Translations under genes and position numbers: made by a program
Shown: in pieces, positions 15,791 to 24,727 of the stretch
Position numbering within the stretch: the first letter of the stretch is position 1
Layout: every line of letters starts with the position of its first letter
Assembly: GCA_938045955.1 (NCBI GenBank)
Contig: CALIBK010000033.1
Location: 1-36,776, forward strand
Origin: an uncultured bacterium
GTDB lineage: Bacteria > Desulfobacterota > BSN033 > UBA1163
Reading direction: 5' to 3'
Length of the DNA stretch: 36,776 bases
Notes under the pieces: generated by a model
Seen by the model: only the letters and a program-made list of their open reading frames with translations
Told to the model about the DNA's origin: nothing
Database searches by the model: none

Positions 15791-16295
15791 TTAAAAATTG
15801 GGGATGAATTAAATAAATCAAAAAGCGCAACCTTTGTCAACAATTTTTTGGGGAAGGGTTACGTAACACTCGTTTAAAAATTGACAAGAAGGATTAAAAA
15901 TGATAGAAACTAAAAACCTAAAATGGTTTTTGATCCCAAATTGAGCGATTCTTAGTATTATTTAAAGTTAAACCCCTTCTGGATTCCCGTTTTCACGGGA
16001 ATGACATTTTCCTTCATTATGGGGTAGTCATCATTTCTGCGGAAGCATGAATCCAGTATCTTTGATTCAATTAATGACGGAAAATCGCTCAATTTAGGTT
16101 GATGTTAAGTGCCCCACGATGAATTCGATTTAGGTCTTTTCCCATATGAAAAGGAACTCTACCGAATCCGACAAATGCCAACATGCCAACCCTTCCAATG
16201 AATGGATTGAGTTTATCCTTGAAAGGAATTTTGGATAATTGAAAAGATCGAATTGGCTGATCGATTGAAAAAAATAGGAAAAAAGGAGCGAAGCG
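15791..16295. other. gene-free stretch upstream of fadN, with a MITE
   Basis: About 505 bases without a credible gene. The central part is the 164-bp MITE described separately. The left part (15791-15929) is AT-rich and shows nothing. The right part (16104-16295) should contain the fadNAE promoter; several TTG and GATAAT-like words occur near 16205-16240 but with poor spacing, so I do not call one. No fatty-acid regulator operator could be recognised with confidence. Confidence 0.5.
15935..16098. mobile_element. MITE, copy 1 (16-bp inverted ends, 5-bp target duplication)
   Basis: The left end CCCAAATTGAGCGATT (15935-15950) and right end AATCGCTCAATTTAGG (16083-16098) are inverted repeats with one mismatch. 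Direct repeats TTGAT flank both sides (15930-15934 and 16099-16103), the mark of transposition. Inside is a hairpin, ATTCCCG-TTTTCA-CGGGAAT, near 15990. At 164 bp with no ORF it is non-autonomous. The left part recurs at 36700-36776. No transposase carrying these ends is in the window. Confidence 0.82.
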
Positions 16296-18698
16296 ATGAA
16301 TCCGAGGATTCGAAAAGCCGCAGTGTTAGGGGCAGGGGTGATGGGAAGCGCCATTGCGGCCCATCTGGCCAATGTTGGGATTCCAACCTTTCTCCTGGAT
16401 ATGGTTCCTCCTCAATTGACCGATGAGGAAAGAAGGAAGGGGTTGACCTTTGAGAGCCCGGAGGTGAGAAACCGGTTCTCTCTTTCGGGGAAAAAGAGAG
16501 TCCAGGAATCAAGGCCTGCTTCATTCTATTTAAAAGAAGATGCTGAGCTCATTACCACTGGAAATTTTGAAGATCATCTTTCATGGGTCTCTCAAGTGGA
16601 CTGGGTGATCGAAGCGATCATTGAAGACCTGGAAGCCAAAAGAGCCCTGTTAAAAAGGCTCCTTCCCTTTCTAAAGGAAGGCACGATGATCAGCTCCAAT
16701 ACCTCCGGAATCTCTATTCGAAAGATAATCGATGGTTTTCCTAAAGACTTCCAAGAGAGATTCTTAGGAACCCACTTCTTCAACCCCCCTCGATATATGA
16801 AACTCTTAGAAATCATTCCCTCTCCCTCAACCAAAAAGGAAATAATAGATAGGGTGGCTCAGGTCGGAGAGAGGTGGCTTGGAAAAGGAATCGTCTTTGC
16901 CAAAGATACTCCTAACTTTATTGCGAATCGGATTGGAGCCTTTGCAAGCGCTATCACGATGCGAATTATGATGGAAGAGGGATACAAGATTGAAGAGGTG
17001 GATCAGATCACCGGACCTCCGATGGGAAGACCCAAGCAGGGGACCTTCAGACTTGCCGATCTGGTGGGTCTGGATGTGGTCTCGATGGTCTCAAAAAATC
17101 TTTACGAGGCCCTCCCGGAAGGAGAAAGGGAGTACTTTTTGCCGGTCCCCTTTATTCAGACGATGATTAAGAACCAATGGTTAGGGGATAAGACCAAACA
17201 GGGCTTCTATAAGAGGATCAAGAAGGAAGGAGAAGAAGAAATCTTGGTCTTCGATTATGAGCTAATGGATTATCGCCCTCCGATGAAAGTGAGTTTTCCC
17301 TCCATCGAGATGGGGAAAAATATTGAGGATGTGGGAGAACGGATTAAAGCCCTGGTCACAAGCCCTGATCGCGGAGGTCAATTTGCATGGAAGGTTTTAA
17401 AAAAGATCTTGATATACTCTGCGGAAAAGATTCCTGAAATCTCAGAGAATGTCGTGAATGTGGATCGGGCCATGAGATGGGGATATAACTGGGAACTTGG
17501 TCCTTTTGAACAATGGGATGCGATTGGGTTGGAGTCTTCGGTCAGGAGGATGGAGAAAGAGGGCGAAAGGATTCCTCCCCTGGTGGAGGCCCTTCTTCGA
17601 AAAGGATATACCTCCTTTTACGAAAAGAAAGAGGGACAGCACTTCTACTTTGATCTCCATAGGGACCAATATCAGCCGATCGAAGAAAAACCCCAGATCA
17701 TTCTTTTACCGAGTTTGAAGGAACGAAAAAAGACGATCCTTTCAAACCCAGGGGCCAGTTTAATTGATATAGGGGATGGAGTCGCCTGCCTTGAATTCCA
17801 TTCTAAGATGAATACGATCGGAGCGGACACGATTAAAATGATGAGAGACTCGTTAAAAATAGTGGATGAAAAATTTGAAGGGTTGGTGATTGGAAATCAA
17901 GGGGAAAACTTCTCCGCAGGGGCAAACCTGATGCTCATCCTCTTTGAGATCCAGGATGAAAACTGGGATGAACTCGAGGCCTCAGTGAAAGCCTTCCAGG
18001 ATACCCTCATGGGAATCAAATATTTTGAAAAACCCATTGTGGCTGCCCCATTCGGCCTTACCCTGGCTGGGGGTTGCGAAATCTGTCTTGCAGCTTCAAG
18101 GATGAGAGCCTGTGCAGAAACTTATATGGGGTTAGTGGAGGTCGGGGTCGGTTTGATTCCGGCTGGAGGGGGGACAAAGGAAATGCTCCTGCGTTCCATC
18201 GAAGCTATTCCCCCGGGGATGGAGGTAGATTTCCTTCCTTTTGTCAGGAGAGCTTTTGAAACGGTCGCCATGGCCAAGGTGTCGACGAGTGCCAGGGAAG
18301 CTCAACAGTTAGGTTATATGAGAATGACGGACCAGATCACGGTAAATCGTGATTACCTCCTTTATGATGCAAAACAGACGGTTCTAAATTTAGTTCAGGA
18401 GGGGTATCGGCCTCCCAGGCCTAAAATGATAAAAGTGATGGGAGAAAGAGGATATGCCCTTCTTCAGATGGGGCTCTTTTATATGAAAGAAGGAGGCTAT
18501 ATCAGTGCGTATGATCAACATATAGCCAAGAAGATTGCCTATATTATGACCGGTGGGAATCTTCCTGATGGAGCAGAGGTGACCGAACAGTACCTTTTGG
18601 ATTTAGAGAGAGAGGCTTTCCTGAGTCTCTGCGGAGAACCCAAAACCCAGGAGAGGATCGAATATATGCTCAGGAGAGGAAAACCCCTCCGCAATTGA
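16296..18698 (+). CDS. fadN: 3-hydroxyacyl-CoA dehydrogenase / enoyl-CoA hydratase fusion (FadN-like)
   Basis: An 800-residue bifunctional beta-oxidation enzyme. The NAD loop AAVLGAGVMGSAIAAHLANVG is at the N-terminus; HFFNPPRYMKLLEIIP contains the catalytic His. C-terminal dehydrogenase domains follow (about 190-420). A crotonase domain occupies the last part from about 490: SAGANLMLI shapes the oxyanion hole, and Glu in AGGCEIC and Glu in LVEVGVGLIPAGGGT are the two hydratase acids, both present. This order, dehydrogenase first and hydratase last, is that of Bacillus FadN and opposite to FadB/FadJ. AAGGAG lies eight bases before the ATG. It is followed by a thiolase and an acyl-CoA dehydrogenase. 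Confidence 0.92.
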   Translation: MNPRIRKAAVLGAGVMGSAIAAHLANVGIPTFLLDMVPPQLTDEERRKGLTFESPEVRNRFSLSGKKRVQESRPASFYLKEDAELITTGNFEDHLSWVSQVDWVIEAIIEDLEAKRALLKRLLPFLKEGTMISSNTSGISIRKIIDGFPKDFQERFLGTHFFNPPRYMKLLEIIPSPSTKKEIIDRVAQVGERWLGKGIVFAKDTPNFIANRIGAFASAITMRIMMEEGYKIEEVDQITGPPMGRPKQGTFRLADLVGLDVVSMVSKNLYEALPEGEREYFLPVPFIQTMIKNQWLGDKTKQGFYKRIKKEGEEEILVFDYELMDYRPPMKVSFPSIEMGKNIEDVGERIKALVTSPDRGGQFAWKVLKKILIYSAEKIPEISENVVNVDRAMRWGYNWELGPFEQWDAIGLESSVRRMEKEGERIPPLVEALLRKGYTSFYEKKEGQHFYFDLHRDQYQPIEEKPQIILLPSLKERKKTILSNPGASLIDIGDGVACLEFHSKMNTIGADTIKMMRDSLKIVDEKFEGLVIGNQGENFSAGANLMLILFEIQDENWDELEASVKAFQDTLMGIKYFEKPIVAAPFGLTLAGGCEICLAASRMRACAETYMGLVEVGVGLIPAGGGTKEMLLRSIEAIPPGMEVDFLPFVRRAFETVAMAKVSTSAREAQQLGYMRMTDQITVNRDYLLYDAKQTVLNLVQEGYRPPRPKMIKVMGERGYALLQMGLFYMKEGGYISAYDQHIAKKIAYIMTGGNLPDGAEVTEQYLLDLEREAFLSLCGEPKTQERIEYMLRRGKPLRN

Positions 18699-18804
18699 TG
18701 GATTCCATCATCTCAAATAAGTTATGATTCCCTGAATTCAGAGGAGGGATGAAAAATTTATCCCTTTGAAATATCCTGATTCTTAAGAAATGGAGGACTC
18801 TACA

Positions 18805-19992
18805 ATGAAAGAGGCAGTGGTGGTTTCTGCTGTAAGAACTGCTGTAGGAAAGGCCCCACGGGGAATCCTCAGGGATACTCGACCTGATGAGATCGGAGCC
18901 ATCGTCATTAAAGAAGCCGTCCACCGAGTCCCTGGCCTCAAAATGGAAGAGGTGGATGACGTGGTCATTGGTTGCGCCTTTCCCGAATCGGATCAGGGGC
19001 TCAATCTCGCTCGAGTCATGACTTTAAGGGCAGGATTCCCCTATACGGTACCTGGACAAACCGTCAATCGCTTTTGCTCCTCTGGCCTTCAAGCGATTGC
19101 GACAGCGGCTTATGAAATCATGTTAGGAGCAGCAGAGGTGATGGTGGCAGGAGGCGTCGAATTTATGAGCCAGGTTCCCATCATGGGACTCACCCCTTCT
19201 CCCAATCCATATCTTGTGGAGCACTATCCCCAGGCCTATATTTCGATGGGACTCACTGCTGAAAATGTGGCCGAGAGGTTTGGGATTACAAGAGAGGATC
19301 AGGATCGTTTTGCCCTGCTCAGTCATCAGAAGGCAGCCCGTGCCATCCGTGAAGGTAAATTCAAGGAAGAAATCATTCCCATTCCGGCAAAGGTCAAAGA
19401 GATCGGAGAAGATGGAAAGGTGATTGTCAAAGAAGTTCCCTTCGATACAGATGAAGGGGTCCGCTTCGATACCTCTCTCGAGGCTCTGGCTGCTCTGAAA
19501 CCTGTCTTTAAAGCAAAAGGAACGGTCACCGCAGGGAATTCCTCTCAAACGAGTGATGGAGCCGCGGCCTTAGTTTTGATGTCCCGAGAAAAGGCGGAGT
19601 CGTTAAATGTAAAACCCCTGGCAGTCTTTCGAGCCTTTGCGGTCGCAGGGGTCCCACCGGAAATTATGGGAGTGGGTCCTGCCTATGCGATTCCTAAAGT
19701 ATTAAAGAAAGCCGGGCTTACCCTCAACGAGATCGGTTTAATTGAATTAAATGAAGCCTTCGCCTCCCAGGCCCTCTATGTGATCCGTGAATTAGGGTTA
19801 AATCTTGAAATCGTCAACGTCAATGGAGGGGCGATTGCCCTTGGACATCCTTTGGGATGTACCGGAGCTAAATTGACCACCACGCTCCTCTATGAAATGA
19901 AACGAAGGGGAGTTCGCTATGGCCTGGTGAGTATGTGTATTGGTGGAGGAATGGGAGCGGCGGGTATTTTTGAAAACCCTGAGGCTAAATAA
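18805..19992 (+). CDS. fadA: acetyl-CoA C-acyltransferase (3-ketoacyl-CoA thiolase)
   Basis: A 395-residue thiolase cleaving 3-ketoacyl-CoA in the last beta-oxidation step. The acyl-enzyme cysteine is in [14 protein letters not shown], the catalytic His is in [15 protein letters not shown] and the second cysteine is in [14 protein letters not shown]. The ATG at 18805 is preferred to one five codons earlier because GGAGG (18792-18796) is spaced eight bases from it. It lies 106 bases after fadN and 23 before the acyl-CoA dehydrogenase, in the same operon. Confidence 0.95.
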   Translation: MKEAVVVSAVRTAVGKAPRGILRDTRPDEIGAIVIKEAVHRVPGLKMEEVDDVVIGCAFPESDQGLNLARVMTLRAGFPYTVPGQTVNRFCSSGLQAIATAAYEIMLGAAEVMVAGGVEFMSQVPIMGLTPSPNPYLVEHYPQAYISMGLTAENVAERFGITREDQDRFALLSHQKAARAIREGKFKEEIIPIPAKVKEIGEDGKVIVKEVPFDTDEGVRFDTSLEALAALKPVFKAKGTVTAGNSSQTSDGAAALVLMSREKAESLNVKPLAVFRAFAVAGVPPEIMGVGPAYAIPKVLKKAGLTLNEIGLIELNEAFASQALYVIRELGLNLEIVNVNGGAIALGHPLGCTGAKLTTTLLYEMKRRGVRYGLVSMCIGGGMGAAGIFENPEAK

Positions 19993-20015
19993 ACTTCTAA
20001 AGGGAGGAGAGGACG

Positions 20016-21794
20016 ATGGAAGAATTCATAAAAGGCGGAGCATTTCTTATTGAGTCCATTTCCCCGGAGAAAATCTTTACTCCTGAAGAGTTCAGTGAAG
20101 AACAGAGATTGATCGCTCAGGCAGCGACAGAGTTCGTCACGGGTGAGGTGCAACCGGTGATGGAAGAGATTGAGGCCCAAAAAGAAGGCCTTCTCCCAAG
20201 TCTGGTCAAAAAGGCAGGGGAATTGGGACTCCTTTCAGGAGATATTGAGGAAGAATATGGAGGTCAGGGACTGGACAAAGTGAGTGCCCTTCTATTGATG
20301 GAGAAGCTTTCCCAGGGAGGGGGATCCTTCATGGTCGCCTATGCGGTCCATACAGGGATTGGGTCCCTTCCGATTATCTTCTTTGGGAATAAAGAGCAGA
20401 AAAGACGTTACCTCCCGAAAATTGCAACCGGAGAGATGATCACGGCCTATGCTCTTACGGAACCTGAAGCAGGCTCTGATGCTTTAAACGCAAAGACCAT
20501 TGCTACCCTGAGTCCGGATGGAAAGTATTATATTCTAAACGGTCAGAAACAATTCATCTCCAATGCAGGCTTTGCTGATCTTTTTGTCACTTATGCAAAG
20601 GTCGATGGAGAGAAATTTACCTCTTTTATTGTGGAAAGAAACTTTGAGGGAGTCTCTTTGGATGAGGAAGAAAATAAGATGGGGATGAAGGGATCTTCTA
20701 CCCGAAGTGTCATCTTTACAGATGCTAAGGTCCCGGTAGAAAATGTCCTGGGTGAAGTGGGAAAGGGACATATTGTGGCTTTCAATACCCTCAATATTGG
20801 ACGCTTCAAATTGGGAGGAGGCTGTCTGGGTTCCTCAAAGAGTGCCCTCCAGGATGCCGTGAGCTATGCCAAGCAGAGGGTTCAATTTGGAAAACCGATT
20901 GCTGAATTTGGTTTGATCAAACATAAGATTGCAGAGATGGCCATCCGTACGTTTACAATGGAAAGTATGGTCTATCGGACAGCAGGAATGATTGACCAGA
21001 TTCTCAAACGAATTGACCCCCATGCAGAGGATGTTGGAATGCAGATGGCCAATGGAATAGAGGAATATGCCATTGAGGACTCCATCAACAAGGTCTATTC
21101 CTCTGAGATGTTAGACTTTATTGTGGATGAAGCCCTTCAGATTCACGGAGGCTACGGATACATCCATGACTATGCGATTGAACGGGGCTACAGGGATTCT
21201 CGAATCAATCGAATCTGGGAAGGGACAAACGAAATCAATCGTCTTCTGATTATGGATATGCTGACCAAACGGGCCATGAAAAATCGTCTCCCTCTTCTTC
21301 CCGTAGCCCAGAGGTTAGCCGGTGAACTCCTTTCCCTTCGGCCAACGGTTGATTCAGACGATGAGGCTCTTACCCTTCAGAAAGAGATGGTTGAGATGGC
21401 GAAAAAGATCACCCTTCTGGCTGCAGGGGCAGCCGTCCAGAGATACATGATGAAACTGGCCGAGGAGCAGGAGATCCTGGGATGGCTCAGTGATATGGTC
21501 ATTGAGATTTTTGCGATGGAGAGTGCACTCCTCCGGGCGAAGAAAACGATGGATCGTTTTGGGGACGAGAGGGCCGAGATCCAGAAAGCCATGGTCAAGG
21601 TTTACGTCAATGATGCTTTTAATCGAATTGAAAATTTCGCCAAGCAGATCTTTTCAGCCATCTCTGAAGGGGATACTCTCCGGACACAACTCTCTGCCCT
21701 GAAAAAACTCACGCGATTCAATCCGGTCAATACCGTTTCTCTCCGGCGACAGATTGCAAACCATGTGATTAAAGTAGGGAGGTATCCATTTTAG
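20016..21794 (+). CDS. fadE: acyl-CoA dehydrogenase, long form (FadE-like)
   Basis: A 592-residue flavoprotein. The acyl-CoA dehydrogenase core covers about 30-410, with FAD/substrate motifs AYALTEPEAGSDA and GMKGSSTRS. The motif RDSRINRIWEGTNEINR near residue 400 holds the likely catalytic Glu. About 180 further helical residues follow, as in VLCAD-type enzymes and Bacillus FadE (about 594 residues). It probably oxidises long-chain acyl-CoA. GGAGGAG lies before the ATG at 20016. Its TAG stop overlaps the azlD stop on the other strand by three bases. An electron-transfer flavoprotein is not encoded here. Confidence 0.93.
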   Translation: MEEFIKGGAFLIESISPEKIFTPEEFSEEQRLIAQAATEFVTGEVQPVMEEIEAQKEGLLPSLVKKAGELGLLSGDIEEEYGGQGLDKVSALLLMEKLSQGGGSFMVAYAVHTGIGSLPIIFFGNKEQKRRYLPKIATGEMITAYALTEPEAGSDALNAKTIATLSPDGKYYILNGQKQFISNAGFADLFVTYAKVDGEKFTSFIVERNFEGVSLDEEENKMGMKGSSTRSVIFTDAKVPVENVLGEVGKGHIVAFNTLNIGRFKLGGGCLGSSKSALQDAVSYAKQRVQFGKPIAEFGLIKHKIAEMAIRTFTMESMVYRTAGMIDQILKRIDPHAEDVGMQMANGIEEYAIEDSINKVYSSEMLDFIVDEALQIHGGYGYIHDYAIERGYRDSRINRIWEGTNEINRLLIMDMLTKRAMKNRLPLLPVAQRLAGELLSLRPTVDSDDEALTLQKEMVEMAKKITLLAAGAAVQRYMMKLAEEQEILGWLSDMVIEIFAMESALLRAKKTMDRFGDERAEIQKAMVKVYVNDAFNRIENFAKQIFSAISEGDTLRTQLSALKKLTRFNPVNTVSLRRQIANHVIKVGRYPF

Positions 21795-22108
21795 AAAATC
21801 AGTCCTAACCCCCAGTAGATCAACATTCCAAGGAGGACCGATCCCCAGAGGCTCTTTACCTTCCACGCGAATAGAAAGACCGGGAACGAAGAAAGAAGAG
21901 GATGAAGTTGGATCTCTATTTCCCCTTCTCCATTGAAGAAAAATAGAGGAAAGACGATGGAGCTTAAAATCGAAAGGGGAATATATTCCAACCCTCTCTT
22001 AATCTTTTCCGGAAGGGCCCATCGGGTCAAAACTACCATGGGGGAAATTCGTGTCAGGAAGGTTACGATCCCCATTCCAAGGATAAGAAAGAAAATATTT
22101 AATCTCAA
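21791..22108 (-). CDS. azlD: AzlD-family branched-chain amino acid transport subunit
   Basis: A 105-residue membrane protein with about four hydrophobic segments (IFFLILGMGIVTFLTR, IPLSILSSIVFPLFFF, a third near SSFPVFLFAW and a fourth at the C-terminus), the AzlD layout. With AzlC it forms a branched-chain amino acid exporter. The start is set at a TTG (22108) overlapping the azlC stop as TTGA, with GGAGG nine bases upstream; a longer frame to 22213 would only translate azlC sequence out of frame. The length then matches the family. Confidence 0.85.
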   Translation of the reverse strand: MRLNIFFLILGMGIVTFLTRISPMVVLTRWALPEKIKRGLEYIPLSILSSIVFPLFFFNGEGEIEIQLHPLLSSFPVFLFAWKVKSLWGSVLLGMLIYWGLGLIF

Positions 22109-22821
22109 TCTCTTCCTATCCCTCCTTTCAATCCTTCTCTGGAAGGACCCATCTTCTTTTCCATCATGACCCCCAGTCCGGAGGTGATGAGGGCGGTCAG
22201 GACTATATACCAATTTCCCGGTAGAAACGATTTGAAAAGTAGGGAGAGGACTCCAGCCATTCCTATGAGAGAAAGATGGAGAAGATTATGAACTTGAAGC
22301 ATGAGGAGGCAGATAAAGAGAGCCGGTAGGGCAAATGGGATCCCATAGGATTGGGGGTGAATCAATCTTCCGAAAAAGGCTCCGAGGACTGAACCCGTGA
22401 TCCAGGCAAGATGGGAGGTGCCCTGAAGTCCAAAGAGATATCGAGGTCGGTTCTCAATCTTGGCGGGATTGGACATAGCCATTGCGAAAGACTCATCGGT
22501 AAGCTGGGTGGAGAGAAGGATAAGGATCCACGGTCGATGTCGAGTAAAAAAGAGGGAAAGGGTTGAGCTCATAAGAAGATGTCGGAGATTGATGAGGAAG
22601 GTGGTAATGATAATCGGAGCCCACTGAATTCCCTTCAATATCATTTCCACGGCAATGAATTGGCTAGCTCCCGCATAAACGAGAAGGCTCATCAGTCCAA
22701 TCTCCATCGGGGTAAGCCCTGCCTGTCGAGCCAAGAGTCCAAAGGCGATTCCCACCGGAAGGTAACCTAAGACAATGGGAAGAGCGTCGATCATTCCATT
22801 CTTCACTGGAGGATCCTCCAT
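22105..22821 (-). CDS. azlC: AzlC-family branched-chain amino acid permease
   Basis: A 238-residue integral membrane protein with the AzlC start IDALPIVLGYLPVGIAFGLLARQAGLT. Other family marks are LLVYAGASQFIAVEMI, TFLINLRHLLMSSTL and LTDESFAMAM. It is the large subunit of a branched-chain amino acid exporter with the adjoining AzlD. The ATG at 22821 has GGGAGG five bases upstream and is preferred to a GTG at 22839. Location 15 kb from ilvC means no operon link, although both concern branched-chain amino acids. Confidence 0.9.
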   Translation of the reverse strand: MEDPPVKNGMIDALPIVLGYLPVGIAFGLLARQAGLTPMEIGLMSLLVYAGASQFIAVEMILKGIQWAPIIITTFLINLRHLLMSSTLSLFFTRHRPWILILLSTQLTDESFAMAMSNPAKIENRPRYLFGLQGTSHLAWITGSVLGAFFGRLIHPQSYGIPFALPALFICLLMLQVHNLLHLSLIGMAGVLSLLFKSFLPGNWYIVLTALITSGLGVMMEKKMGPSREGLKGGIGRD

Positions 22822-22839
22822 TTTAACCTCCCTTACCAC

Positions 22840-24138
22840 TTAGCCGATGGATTCGAAACAGTTTTCTTTGGTTCGATTAAAGTAACCGAATTGAAGGCGA
22901 GGAAACTCACTTTTTAGAATGTCCATCATTCTTCTTATTCCTATCCCCTCTCCCTTTCCCATGGCCTTCAGATAGAGATCAGGATCGATATTAAGATTCC
23001 TCATTTGAATGAGATCGACCTCCGTTTCCTGGATAAACCGGATCAATCTTTCAATTTCCTTTTCTCTATCACTCACTCCTGGGAAGATCAGGAGATTGAT
23101 GGAAGTATAAATCCCCCTTTCCTTGGCAATCAGAAGAGAGTCCTTTACTTTTCTGAAACGGTATCCTCTGGGTTGATGGTACAGATGATAATATCTTGGA
23201 TTGGCACTATTGAGAGTGATCCGAATACTATCGAGCCCAGCTTCACAAAGTTTTGCTACCCGATCTGGAAAACTACCGTTAGTATTGAGATGGATCGTCC
23301 CCCGGTCGGTCTTTTCTCGAAGCTTTCTGATCGATTCTTCAAGGAGTGAGGATTGGAGGAGGGGTTCTCCCTCACAACCCTGACCGAAACTCACAATGGC
23401 ATCCTCTGCTTTTTCTAAATGAGGGAGAGCAACCTCTAAAATTTCTTTGACTGTGGGAACAAAAGAAATCCTTTCCATGGAGGCCGGGCAACACTCGGAG
23501 GGTTGGAGGGAAATGCAACCGAGACAGCTCGCATTGCAGGTGGAAGAAGTGGGAAGCGGACATTCCCATCTCCGAAAGAAGAGATTTTTTGCAGCAAAAC
23601 AGTGGTATTCCAGGGCACATCTTGAAAGATGCCTCAATAATCGATTGGTCGGATTTCGTCTTAAAAAGGAACTCACCCTTTTGCTCAATCGCCGATCATT
23701 TTTAAAATATTTTGGATTCCAATGAGGATTTGGATCGAGAAGGAACGCAGCAACCCAAAACCTTCCATCCTTCCATCCCGCTGCAGAATAAGCCCAAAGG
23801 GGAAGGGTAGGGGCTTTTGGTTCAATTCGGGTAGCGGGTAAATGAGTCCGAACATAACCCGGGGGGAGGAAAGCAGCTACCCCTACGGGTTGAATCTCTT
23901 TCCCCCCTATTCTTACTCTTTCTAAGGGAGTAAAATTCCCCTCCTCTTCATCCCATCCGATGGGAACTCTTCCAGGAAGGCTAAAGAGTTGACTTCCTTG
24001 GGGTAAGGGAAGGATCTCCGAGGACTCTGGGATCGAAATCTTATCCCCAGATTTTACAGCCATTCTCAGTGAAGGGTGATTAAAAATACGACCCGACGAA
24101 TCAGAAAAAATAAGGTAAGGGGTCTTCCCATTTATCAT
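22840..24138 (-). CDS. radical SAM protein with an N-terminal domain of unknown function
   Basis: A 432-residue protein. Residues 1-170 form a beta-rich domain I do not recognise. The radical SAM core starts with Cys201-x3-Cys205-x2-Cys208 (TCNASCLGC), which binds the SAM 4Fe-4S cluster. GQGCEGEPLLQ supplies the GGE-like element, and later ITLNSANP and INLLIFPGVSD are barrel strands. Five more cysteines (174, 180, 193, 216, 217) cluster around the core motif, so an auxiliary Fe-S site is possible. The substrate is unknown. The ATG has no clear ribosome site. It lies 27 bases after the 34-residue ORF and 18 bases ahead of azlC. Confidence 0.85.
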   Translation of the reverse strand: MINGKTPYLIFSDSSGRIFNHPSLRMAVKSGDKISIPESSEILPLPQGSQLFSLPGRVPIGWDEEEGNFTPLERVRIGGKEIQPVGVAAFLPPGYVRTHLPATRIEPKAPTLPLWAYSAAGWKDGRFWVAAFLLDPNPHWNPKYFKNDRRLSKRVSSFLRRNPTNRLLRHLSRCALEYHCFAAKNLFFRRWECPLPTSSTCNASCLGCISLQPSECCPASMERISFVPTVKEILEVALPHLEKAEDAIVSFGQGCEGEPLLQSSLLEESIRKLREKTDRGTIHLNTNGSFPDRVAKLCEAGLDSIRITLNSANPRYYHLYHQPRGYRFRKVKDSLLIAKERGIYTSINLLIFPGVSDREKEIERLIRFIQETEVDLIQMRNLNIDPDLYLKAMGKGEGIGIRRMMDILKSEFPRLQFGYFNRTKENCFESIG

Positions 24139-24165
24139 AAATGATGGATAGGGAAAAAGAGGAAA

Positions 24166-24270
24166 TCAGGAAGGATATTTCCTTTCCCCCTTCGATTTTC
24201 TTAAGGACCTCCTGATATTCTTATGTTTAAGAGCAGCCTTTAATCGGTTGGTCTTATTTCGCCTCCTCAT
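24166..24270 (-). CDS. 34-residue highly basic small protein
   Basis: A short ORF, MRRRNKTNRLKAALKHK at the N-terminus, then NIRRSLRKSKGERKYPS, rich in Arg and Lys. It has a strong ribosome site, AAAAGGAG, nine bases before the ATG, and lies between the EamA gene and the radical SAM gene on the same strand with short gaps. Both the site and the codon use look genuine. I do not know the family; the charge suggests RNA or ribosome binding (inferred only). It is too short for standard gene calling. Confidence 0.6.
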   Translation of the reverse strand: MRRRNKTNRLKAALKHKNIRRSLRKSKGERKYPS

Positions 24271-24313
24271 TGAAGATATCTCCTTTTATATTTTTTCCAA
24301 AACCAATGAAGAA

Positions 24314-24727
24314 TTACTTAACCAGCCAGATCCCTATGACAATGAATGCAGTACCGATTGCCCTCGTGAGAGTGACCCCTTCTTTTAGAATCAACAAACT
24401 TAGAAGGGTAGTCACCAAAGGATAACTTGCTGCAATCGGAACAATCTTAGAGGTGGCCCCTATTTTCAAGGCCGAATAATAGGTCCACATTCCAAGAAGT
24501 CCTGCCATTAGACCACTCAGTCCGAAAAGGAGGATACTCTTTCCATCGATAGATCCTAATTCCCTTCCCTTGCCTAATAAAAAGGTTAAGAAAAAAAGAC
24601 CGACCGTGACGATAAAACTTCTTACGGTGACCCCAATCAATGGATCGACTCGAGCAAGCCCTATTTTCTCAATAATTGGAGTCGCCCCCCATAAAAGAGC
24701 TGTGGCAATTAATAGAGATTCAACCAC
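24314..24727 (-). CDS. EamA/DMT-superfamily small membrane transporter
   Basis: A 137-residue protein with four to five hydrophobic helices and one EamA domain: ATALLWGATPIIEKIG at the start, SGLMAGLLGMWTYYSALKIG in the middle, and PLVTTLLSLLILKEGVTL and GTAFIVIGIWLV at the end. Single-domain members must form dimers, as in EmrE. The substrate is unknown. The start is GTG at 24727, overlapping the PHP stop by eight bases, with AGGAGG five bases upstream. Confidence 0.85.
   Translation of the reverse strand: MVESLLIATALLWGATPIIEKIGLARVDPLIGVTVRSFIVTVGLFFLTFLLGKGRELGSIDGKSILLFGLSGLMAGLLGMWTYYSALKIGATSKIVPIAASYPLVTTLLSLLILKEGVTLTRAIGTAFIVIGIWLVK

Noticed and set aside
22109-22213. N-terminal extension of AzlD to the upstream ATG-like start
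   Set aside because: The extra residues are polar, unlike AzlD, and come from azlC coding sequence in another frame; TTG at 22108 with GGAGG explains the start.
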